Shown: positions 5,193-10,735 of the stretch, piece by piece
Numbering within the stretch: the stretch's first letter is position 1
Layout of the letters: each line of letters starts with the position of its first letter
From: Candidatus Pelearchaeum sp.
Lineage (GTDB): Archaea; Thermoproteota; Nitrososphaeria_A; Caldarchaeales; Caldarchaeaceae
NCBI GenBank assembly: GCA_015520425.1
Contig: WAQC01000047.1
Location: 1-10,735 of the forward strand
Length of the DNA: 10,735 bases
Direction of reading: 5' to 3'
Notes under the pieces: model-generated
Databases searched by the model: none
Seen by the model: the letters and a program-made list of their open reading frames with translations, nothing else
What the model was told of the DNA's origin: nothing
Position numbers and translations under genes: made by a program

Positions 5193-6738
5193 TTGTCCTA
5201 GCTACAGACGGTAGCTTTCCTATCTTTTTTCTAAGCGGCTCTGGCCAGTTGTCAAAGTTGAATCCGTGTTGTGCTAGTATTGCGGCGGCCCATCGCGTAA
5301 GCCCATGGCCTACGCATCCAGTCCATATGGGCCTGCCTTTTGCCTCCTTAATCTTGAAGGCATCCACGTAGAATGTTCTATGTACTGTTGCGGCTGTTAC
5401 TTCTAGCCACTCCGCAGAATCACGCGGGCCTCGGTATGGTAGGTAGCACTCCACGTCTAGTGTGGGTATCTTGGCTGTTGATGATACGTCTATCATTCTC
5501 TTCTGGGCTTCTTCTGGCGAGAGGTAGAAGGGCGCTCCAGCAACTAGACGCCACTCAAGCTCCAGCACCTTGTCGGCCAGCTCTATGGAAGCATCTATAA
5601 CCGCGTCCCTTATCCTGAGCGCATCATCAGGCGATGCTAGGAAGACCATCTCCATCCTGAGGAACTCGTTTGTCCTCACTATGCCCTCAACGCCCCCAGC
5701 CTCGTTGCGCCACGTCCAGCCACCCATCACGTCATACGCCTTTATCGGCAGGTCCTCAAGCCTAACAATCTCGCCGCTGAAATACTGGTAGAATGGTGGG
5801 CACTGAACGGCGTCTAGAACGTATGAGGGCTCTTCCAGCAGGTTTTTGAGCAAATCCGTCCTTAGCTCGCGCTTTAGCGCGTATTCGCGTTTGAACTCGT
5901 CAAAGAGAGTTGGCTCGCGTGGTGGTGCGCATACGTAGAACAGCCCCTCTGGCAGGTGCTCCACGTATGTTGAGAGTTTTTTGAAGACATCCATCGGCAG
6001 GAGGCGTGGGAACATCCACTCCTCAAAGCCTAATGGCCTGCATACATGCTCTATGATGAGCTCTGTTATCCCTCTGAGGAGCGCCGCCATAGGTGGGCCG
6101 AATATCCACTGCCCCCTGCCTGGGAACTTCTTTATCCACCCCAGCTCCTCCGCCGTTGAGGCTACCTCGCGGTTGAACTTCATGGTCTTCGGCGGGCTTG
6201 ACTTAAGCACGGTCCCGAAGGGCGCGAGCTTCTCAGCCTCCTCAACAACTGTTCGCGTTGTTTTAACGAGCTTTACGGCGCGGTCAACCATCCTGCTCTG
6301 CAAGTCTTGCTCGGTCAAGTTTTGAAAGACCAGACGAACCCTTCCCTGCTCCTCAACTACTTCGGCCACACCCTCAAGGAGCTTACGCGCCTCGCCGACA
6401 TCAAGCTCGTCAGGGGATGCTGTCAGCTCCATCCTGCTTACGAATATCTTGCGAACACCTATACGGCGCTTCGGGCCCAGCCTCTCGGCTAGGAGGTTCT
6501 TGAGCCTAAGTAGCGCGTCGCCAGCCCTTACCAGCGAGCCTGACTCAATCTTGACGTTGACCCTCTTTCCCTCTACGTTCAGCGCCCTAATTACGGCGCC
6601 CTCCTCAGCCCGTTCTTGGGGCACGCCGCGCATTAGTAGCTCTGCGGCATCGCCGCGAAGCTCCTCAACATCATCGCGGTACTTCTCAACCTCGCCGCTG
6701 AACTCCAGATACCCCTCAAGCCACATACGGAGCGGCAA
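5185..6738 (-). CDS. serS: Seryl-tRNA synthetase, rare methanogenic type (SerRS2)
   Basis: This 517-residue class II synthetase attaches serine to tRNA-Ser (and tRNA-Sec where present). It is the methanogenic zinc type rather than the common bacterial/eukaryal/archaeal SerRS: the N-terminal domain (about residues 1-165) begins WLEGYLEFSGEVEKY and lacks the usual long coiled-coil arm. The three zinc ligands are present as Cys313 (VQCPPF), Glu363 (LRMEMVF) and Cys475 (WTGCVGHG), with spacings close to Cys306/Glu355/Cys461 of the Methanosarcina barkeri enzyme. Motif 2 is WRNEAGG (Arg344, Glu346) and motif 3 is GHGLTRW (Arg482). The frame opens with TTG at 6738; an in-frame ATG at 6726 is a strong alternative because homologous N termini begin close to LEGYLEF. 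It converges on glyA with an 8-base overlap. Confidence 0.93.
   Translation of the reverse strand: MPLRMWLEGYLEFSGEVEKYRDDVEELRGDAAELLMRGVPQERAEEGAVIRALNVEGKRVNVKIESGSLVRAGDALLRLKNLLAERLGPKRRIGVRKIFVSRMELTASPDELDVGEARKLLEGVAEVVEEQGRVRLVFQNLTEQDLQSRMVDRAVKLVKTTRTVVEEAEKLAPFGTVLKSSPPKTMKFNREVASTAEELGWIKKFPGRGQWIFGPPMAALLRGITELIIEHVCRPLGFEEWMFPRLLPMDVFKKLSTYVEHLPEGLFYVCAPPREPTLFDEFKREYALKRELRTDLLKNLLEEPSYVLDAVQCPPFYQYFSGEIVRLEDLPIKAYDVMGGWTWRNEAGGVEGIVRTNEFLRMEMVFLASPDDALRIRDAVIDASIELADKVLELEWRLVAGAPFYLSPEEAQKRMIDVSSTAKIPTLDVECYLPYRGPRDSAEWLEVTAATVHRTFYVDAFKIKEAKGRPIWTGCVGHGLTRWAAAILAQHGFNFDNWPEPLRKKIGKLPSVARTIT
5217..5232 (+). terminator. glyA: Candidate T-rich terminator for glyA inside the end of serS
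   Basis: A T6 run (5225-5230) within TTTCCTATCTTTTTTCT lies about 33 bases past the glyA stop on the plus strand. Archaeal polymerases stop at such U-rich tracts without needing a hairpin. The same bases encode Lys-Lys on the minus strand in serS, so the run may simply be coding. Confidence 0.35.
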
Positions 6739-6753
6739 CTACGCCTAAACACC

Positions 6754-6808
6754 CCACCTCAAGCTATGACGTTCTGCAAAACCTCTCCCTCATCTCTCTT
6801 ATTTAAAT
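6754..6808 (-). promoter_or_regulatory. serS: TATA box and leader of serS
   Basis: On the minus strand ATTTAAATA (about 6808-6800) is a clear TATA box; the expected transcript start is near 6777, giving a leader of about 40 bases. GAGGTGG (6760-6754) is a good Shine-Dalgarno in sequence but lies 15 bases from the TTG at 6738, which is unusually far. Confidence 0.5.
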
Positions 6809-6836
6809 TAAGTTAGGGGACATGTTAATGGACTGT

Positions 6837-8162
6837 TCAGCTTATGCCCAGCTTCTCTTTAACCGCATCTGCGAGCGCGCTGGGGTCGCTTAACGCCTCT
6901 TTAGGGATGCTCCGCATTATGTGGCTTGTCGCCGCTAGCGCTAGGAGGTTCTCGCCTGAGAGCGCTATGAGCCACGCTGCGACAGCACTGACGTACATGA
7001 AGCGCTCCTGCTCTATGCTCCTGCCCAGCCAGTTGAGGTATGTCTTCTCGCCGTTGGATATGGCGTCCACCTCCCCCACCACATAGACAGGTGAGCCGAG
7101 CCTCTGGGCTAGCTGCTCAACCTGGCTCTTGAGCCTAGTAGCGGAGCCCCCGCCAGCGTCCTGGATGCGCGCGCCGCTCCATAGGATGTAGCAGGCCTGC
7201 GTCTCAACGGGTGAGGGCTGCGTAACTATCAGCGGCCTGCTCTTTGACGCGAAGGGGGCCACGCTGGTTATCTCCACATCACTAGCGACGAGTACAGCGT
7301 TGGAGCGGAGTAGCGTCTGTCGTGTGCGCTGGTCTATTATGAGGTCCTCAAAATGGCATGAATGTAAGCTGCATGGGAGCCTGCTGAGGAGCTCCCTAAC
7401 AGCTCCTCCCTTATCTTCCTCCCCATAGACGTATGTCAGCATGCCTTTAGGGCCGTTGTCTGCCTCTATCCTGCGGCGGAGCACGCTAAGCTGGCCAGGC
7501 CCAGCCAGCACCTCAGCCTCAGGCGGAATCCCAATACTTGACAGCACTACCTTCTCGCTCAAGTTATGCAGAGCTGGCTTGTAAGCGTGAAACGTTACTA
7601 TAACATGCGGCTCAAATACTATGTCCCCTACTCCTGTGTCCGGGTCTAGGCCTGTAGGTATATCAACGGCTACGCGGAGGGCACTCGTCTCGTTGGACAG
7701 CTTTATGGCCCGCGCAAACACGTCGCCCAGCTTACCTCTAACCCCCGTGCCGAGCATAGCGTCAATAACCACGTCAGCCTCTCGGAAGAGATGAGCATGT
7801 TCCTCCAGCTCCTCAGCAGATTTTACTATAATCAGCCTTATTGACAGAGGCATGTTTGCTATCGCGTTATAGTTTGTCCTTGCTTCCTCGGTCTTTATCT
7901 TGTCTGGTGTTGAAAGGAGAAGTATAGTTGTTTGTGCTCCAAGTGATGCGAGGTGGCGTGCAGCTGCCATGCCGTCGCCGCCGTTGTTTCCAGAGCCGCA
8001 TAAGATGAGTATTCTCTTTCCCTCAACACCGTGAGCCCGCTCCACCACAGTTCTACACACTGCCGCACCAGCGTTCTCCATCAACAAAACCCGACTAACA
8101 CCCAGATACTCCGAGTTCAAATCAATAACAGCCATCTCCTCGGCGGTTACCGTCTTCAACAT
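6837..8162 (-). CDS. nnr: NAD(P)HX epimerase (YjeF_N) fused to a degenerate ADP-dependent dehydratase domain
   Basis: Intact Nnr proteins repair hydrated NAD(P)H: the N-terminal domain epimerises R/S-NAD(P)HX and the C-terminal ribokinase-like domain dehydrates the S form using ADP or ATP. Here the epimerase half (about residues 1-225) is well kept: MENAG, GSGNNGGDG (56-64), DAMLGTGVRG (Asp134), DIPTGLDPDTG (Asp167) and TFHAYKPAL. The C-terminal half (about 230-441) aligns only loosely. The GPGLG stretch is missing, TPHPGE is replaced by VTQPSPVE, the nucleotide-binding KG becomes VGEVDAI, and the catalytic GG(S/T)GD is replaced by ERFMYVS (386-392). At 441 residues it is shorter than the usual 490-510. 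I infer an active epimerase and a dead or repurposed dehydratase. The start is ATG at 8162, with GGTGG just upstream. Confidence 0.87.
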   Translation of the reverse strand: MLKTVTAEEMAVIDLNSEYLGVSRVLLMENAGAAVCRTVVERAHGVEGKRILILCGSGNNGGDGMAAARHLASLGAQTTILLLSTPDKIKTEEARTNYNAIANMPLSIRLIIVKSAEELEEHAHLFREADVVIDAMLGTGVRGKLGDVFARAIKLSNETSALRVAVDIPTGLDPDTGVGDIVFEPHVIVTFHAYKPALHNLSEKVVLSSIGIPPEAEVLAGPGQLSVLRRRIEADNGPKGMLTYVYGEEDKGGAVRELLSRLPCSLHSCHFEDLIIDQRTRQTLLRSNAVLVASDVEITSVAPFASKSRPLIVTQPSPVETQACYILWSGARIQDAGGGSATRLKSQVEQLAQRLGSPVYVVGEVDAISNGEKTYLNWLGRSIEQERFMYVSAVAAWLIALSGENLLALAATSHIMRSIPKEALSDPSALADAVKEKLGIS

Positions 8163-8228
8163 ACACCACCAAATCTAGCCGCATACTACGCTGAGTTGAT
8201 TGCCCTCTGTTATCATGTGCGGCGCTCC

Positions 8229-8236
8229 TTAAATCT
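8229..8236 (-). promoter_or_regulatory. nnr: Possible TATA box for the NAD(P)HX epimerase gene
   Basis: On the minus strand GATTTAAG lies just after the stop of the DedA-like gene. It predicts a transcript start near 8209 and a leader of about 45 bases. The 83-base gap between the two genes supports a separate promoter, but the element is only a fair match. Confidence 0.3.
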
Positions 8237-8245
8237 TCTCCCCCT

Positions 8246-8920
8246 CTAGCTTTGGTGCTTGTCTCTGTTCTTGCCTCGGTTTAGTGAGAGTATGTCGCCG
8301 AGATTTGCCATTACGCCGCGCCAGCCGCCTGCGCGCATGGTTTTTAGGGCCAGCTCCCAGTCAACACGCAGGAGTATCACGGTTATTATTATCATCACTA
8401 TAACCGCCGCTATCGTGGCTGTTAGCTGGCTCTCTCCCCCCAGCACTTGCTGCGCGATGTTGAAGTAGAATTTCCCCAGGTATGCTACCGCGATTGAGAG
8501 TATCGTCTTACCTAGGGTATTGGCCAGCAGGAAACGCCAGAACGAGAAGCGCATCATCCCGATTGGGATTAGATAAACATCATCTGGTAGCGGTGTGAGG
8601 GCGAAGATGAAGACACCTATGTCGCCGTATTTTCCTATGAGCTGTCTTAGAGCGTCCATCCTGCGTTTTGTCTCTGGCTTGAAGAACCTATACCCGCCCC
8701 TACCTAGGGCGTATGAAGTTACCTTACCTAGTGAGCCGCCAACACCAGCAGCTAGGCCGAGGAGGAGCGGGTCTGAAACCTCACTCAGCAAGACTACGAT
8801 GAAGAGATAGGGAACTGGAACGAATGGGACTATACTCCCAAGAAGAGAGACTACGAAAACCCCCAGATAACCGTATTGTACTGCCACGCTCTCAAGAAAT
8901 GTGTATATGTCGTTTGTCAA
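8246..8920 (-). CDS. VTT/DedA-family (SNARE-associated type) membrane protein
   Basis: This 224-residue integral membrane protein has the DedA/VTT layout: a re-entrant hydrophobic start (residues 16-46, including GSIVPFVPVPYLF), the glycine-rich GVGGSLGKVTSYALGRGG (59-76), and the second half-motif TPLPDDVYLIPIGMMRFSFW (109-128; Asp113 and Asp114). A long hydrophobic helix follows (about 165-190), then a basic cytoplasmic tail. Family members act as lipid scramblases or flippases (undecaprenyl-phosphate or phosphatidylethanolamine in bacteria, VMP1/TMEM41B in eukaryotes); the archaeal substrate is unknown, a polyprenyl-phosphate carrier being one possibility. The start is TTG at 8920; an in-frame TAA immediately upstream rules out an earlier one. 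It follows the phosphohexomutase gene by 35 bases and is probably co-transcribed with it. Confidence 0.85.
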   Translation of the reverse strand: MTNDIYTFLESVAVQYGYLGVFVVSLLGSIVPFVPVPYLFIVVLLSEVSDPLLLGLAAGVGGSLGKVTSYALGRGGYRFFKPETKRRMDALRQLIGKYGDIGVFIFALTPLPDDVYLIPIGMMRFSFWRFLLANTLGKTILSIAVAYLGKFYFNIAQQVLGGESQLTATIAAVIVMIIITVILLRVDWELALKTMRAGGWRGVMANLGDILSLNRGKNRDKHQS

Positions 8921-8955
8921 GCGTTAATGCAACTCCCCGACCAATTGTTAGCCAG

Positions 8956-10314
8956 CTATTGAGCCTCTTTAGATGTTATTTCCTTGATAAGAGTTTCGCC
9001 CAGCTGCTTGAGCTCTTCTAATCTCTCGGTTGTTTTGGCCTCCACGGACATCTTAACCTGCGGCATGGTGTTAGAAGCCCTAATGAGGAGCCAGCCGTCC
9101 TCCGCGTATGCCTTAACCCCATCCAGCCGCGATATTCTAAAGCCCCGCTGCTGTAAGGCTTCTGCTATCCCGTCTATCACCTTAAACTTGATGCTGTCTG
9201 GACAGTCATACGTCAGTATAGGAGTAGTCGGGTAGTGGGGTATCTCATCCACAATCTCCGAGAGACGCCTGCCAGCGTCGTATACGACCCGCGACATGGT
9301 TAGCGCGGCATAGATGGCGTCGTCCGTCCCTTCTATATCCCCGAAGTATAGGTGGTTGCTCTTCTCGCCTCCTAGAACAGCCCCCTCTTCACGGACTTTC
9401 TGGAGTATGAACGCCCTACCAACCTTCCACTCTATCGGTGTAAAGCCGTTAGCTTCTGCTACCTCGCGTAGTGCTGTTGTGCTATTCACGTCATAGATAA
9501 TCTTACCCCGCGTAGGCCAGAATTTGACCAAAACGGCTAGAGCCATATCACCCGTGAGCAGCCTCCCCCTATCGTCTATGAATACCGCCCTATCCGCATC
9601 GCCGTCAAACCCCACACCCAAGTCGCAGCCGTTCTCAACCACTATGCGCTGAAGAGGCTTGAGTGTCTCCTCATTAGGCTCTGGAACATGGCCGCGGAAG
9701 AAGCCGTCGGGATTATCGTTAATCCCGATTACTTTCATGCCAAGCTCCGCAAAGAGTCGCGGAACAATATAGACAGCCGCCCCATCACTGTAGTCTATAG
9801 CAACCTTAAGCCCGTCCATCCTCTTGAACCTAGACCTCATAAACGCGATGTAATCCTCCACCAGCTTCACCTCGCGAAAGCCGCCGCGTTTATCTGAGTG
9901 TATGAATGATGCGCTCTTGATTATCTCGCGGAGCTTCTCCATCCCAGCTCCCTGCGAGATTGTCGTACCGTCCTTGAGAACCATCTTAAACCCATTCCAC
10001 TCTGGCGGGTTATGGCTGGCGGTAACAGCTACTGCAGCGTCGGTTTTGTAGTGTTTCAGACCAAAGTAGGCTGCTGGTGTAGTAGTTATCCCACCAAATA
10101 CAACATCAATACCAGACTCGCGCAAGCCATCTATAAGAGACCTACACAGAGCCTCGCCACTACGCCTAACATCGCGGGTAACAAGTATGGAGCCTTTACC
10201 GCCTATAAACGTGCCTAAAGCTCTTCCAACTCTATACGCTATGTCATCGTTTAAATCCTCTCCATAGACGCCGCGTATGTCGTAAGCTCTGAAGATGTGG
10301 TCAGCTATGTTCAT
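8956..10314 (-). CDS. Phosphoglucomutase/phosphomannomutase family protein
   Basis: This alpha-D-phosphohexomutase moves phosphate between C6 and C1 of a sugar (glucose, mannose or glucosamine phosphate), feeding nucleotide-sugar and glycan synthesis. All four active-site loops are present. They are the phosphoserine loop TASHNPPEWNGFK (Ser100), the metal loop DGDADR (Asp237, Asp239, Asp241), the sugar-binding GGEKSNHLYF (Glu317, Ser319, His321), and the phosphate loop RASNTMP (Arg412, Ser414, Thr416). In the last loop Met417 stands where Glu is common. The length, 452 residues, is normal. The GEKSNH loop favours a PMM/PGM enzyme over GlmM, but substrate choice cannot be settled. The start is ATG at 10314 with AGGGTGA six bases upstream and a TATA box further up. 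Confidence 0.93.
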   Translation of the reverse strand: MNIADHIFRAYDIRGVYGEDLNDDIAYRVGRALGTFIGGKGSILVTRDVRRSGEALCRSLIDGLRESGIDVVFGGITTTPAAYFGLKHYKTDAAVAVTASHNPPEWNGFKMVLKDGTTISQGAGMEKLREIIKSASFIHSDKRGGFREVKLVEDYIAFMRSRFKRMDGLKVAIDYSDGAAVYIVPRLFAELGMKVIGINDNPDGFFRGHVPEPNEETLKPLQRIVVENGCDLGVGFDGDADRAVFIDDRGRLLTGDMALAVLVKFWPTRGKIIYDVNSTTALREVAEANGFTPIEWKVGRAFILQKVREEGAVLGGEKSNHLYFGDIEGTDDAIYAALTMSRVVYDAGRRLSEIVDEIPHYPTTPILTYDCPDSIKFKVIDGIAEALQQRGFRISRLDGVKAYAEDGWLLIRASNTMPQVKMSVEAKTTERLEELKQLGETLIKEITSKEAQ

Positions 10315-10320
10315 AGTCTT

Positions 10321-10356
10321 TCACCCTATCTAAGAACTATGCTTGTTATTATAATG
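10321..10356 (-). promoter_or_regulatory. TATA box and Shine-Dalgarno of the phosphohexomutase gene
   Basis: On the minus strand ATTATAATAA (10356-10347) is a TATA box predicting a transcript start near 10326. AGGGTGA (10327-10321) is a good Shine-Dalgarno six bases from the ATG at 10314, so the leader is only about 12 bases. Confidence 0.5.
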
Positions 10357-10382
10357 GTTATGGCTTTTCACGGTATTACTCT

Positions 10383-10400
10383 AAAAAGAATGAAGAAAAT
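10383..10400 (-). terminator. T-rich terminator after the winged-helix-like gene
   Basis: On the minus strand the bases read ATTTTCTTCATTCTTTTT, beginning 18 bases past the TAA at 10418. There is no hairpin, as is usual for archaeal intrinsic termination. It separates the right-edge gene from the phosphohexomutase promoter. Confidence 0.45.
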
Positions 10401-10417
10401 ATGTATTTTGAAGCGGG

Positions 10418-10735
10418 TTAGAAGCCATCGCCCCCATCATCGCCGCCATCGCCGTAGTCCCCACCTATGCTATCAGCCGCCTCAAACGCCTCTGACACGC
10501 CCCACCATGTCCCGAATATCTCAAGCATCCTATCACGCTCAGCGGGCTTAGGCTTCCTCAACATATTCCGAAGCTGCTTAATCTTACTATTCTTCGCCAA
10601 ATCCATCAAAACTACCTGAAGGGCTGGCCCAGCGGAGCGTAGCGCCTGAACACCACTAGACGTTACCATGTAGTAGATGTTCTTTCCATGTTGTTGCGCT
10701 ATGACTATGTAGCCCTTTGTCCCCAGCGTATATAG
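10418..10735 (-). CDS. Partial winged-helix-like protein with Gly/Asp-rich tail (N terminus beyond the window)
   Basis: The frame is open from the right edge through at least 105 codons to TAA at 10420-10418; the internal ATG at 10669 is not the start, because coding continues upstream of it. The first visible part, GTKGYIVIAQQHGKNIYYMV followed by TSSGVQAL, resembles the wing and following helix of PadR/MarR-like winged-helix DNA-binding proteins. A basic helical segment follows (KIKQLRNMLRKPKPAERDR) and then FGTWWGVSEAFEAAD. The end is a low-complexity acidic tail, GGDYGDGGDDGGDGF. A transcription regulator is the best guess, but the recognition helix is outside the window, so the family cannot be confirmed. 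Confidence 0.6.
   Translation of the reverse strand, partial: LYTLGTKGYIVIAQQHGKNIYYMVTSSGVQALRSAGPALQVVLMDLAKNSKIKQLRNMLRKPKPAERDRMLEIFGTWWGVSEAFEAADSIGGDYGDGGDDGGDGF

Noticed and set aside
5189..6748. Several plus-strand frames opposite serS
   Set aside because: serS motifs are intact along the whole length; the opposite frames are shadows.
10436..10462. Short tandem-repeat look (CGCCNCCATCGCC) near the right edge
   Set aside because: It is the reverse complement of Gly/Asp codons in the protein tail, not a DNA repeat array or CRISPR.
10297..10551. 84-codon plus-strand frame at the right end
   Set aside because: It is Arg/His/Pro-rich, spans the phosphohexomutase promoter and terminator, and lies opposite the Gly/Asp tail codons of the real minus-strand gene.

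Overview
This window looks like chromosomal DNA from an archaeon, most plausibly a thermophilic, moderately GC-rich member of the TACK lineages; the exact group cannot be fixed from the sequence. The signs are TATA-box promoters about 26 bases ahead of likely transcript starts, frequent GTG and TTG starts, heavy use of AGG/CGC and ATA codons, archaeal-type proteins, and a methanogenic-type (class SerRS2) seryl-tRNA synthetase.

Layout. Bases 1-520 hold no long gene. They carry two short minus-strand reading frames (192-344 with a perfect Shine-Dalgarno; 1-114 running off the left edge) that look like pieces of a decaying gene, a tiny Cys-X2-Cys ORF, and the promoter of the next gene. Bases 542-5192 run on the plus strand: a cysteine-free SufD-like Fe-S assembly protein, a zinc-ribbon/PrsW intramembrane protease, a NUDIX hydrolase of the CoA-pyrophosphatase-like group, and serine hydroxymethyltransferase (glyA). 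From 5185 to the right edge everything is on the minus strand. Read in transcription order from the right these are a partial winged-helix-like protein with a Gly/Asp tail, a phosphohexomutase, a VTT/DedA membrane protein, an NAD(P)HX epimerase carrying a degenerate dehydratase domain, and SerRS2.

How the genes relate. Most are housekeeping genes with their own promoters; tight operons are few (phosphohexomutase to DedA, possibly NUDIX to glyA). glyA and serS meet tail to tail and share 8 bases; both concern serine, one interconverting serine and glycine and the other charging tRNA with serine. Metabolite repair and cleanup is a second loose theme (NUDIX hydrolase, NAD(P)HX epimerase). I see no CRISPR array, transposase, rRNA, tRNA or phage gene. 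The main points of interest are the rare SerRS type, the apparently dead NAD(P)HX dehydratase domain, the zinc-ribbon PrsW protease and the decayed locus at the left end.
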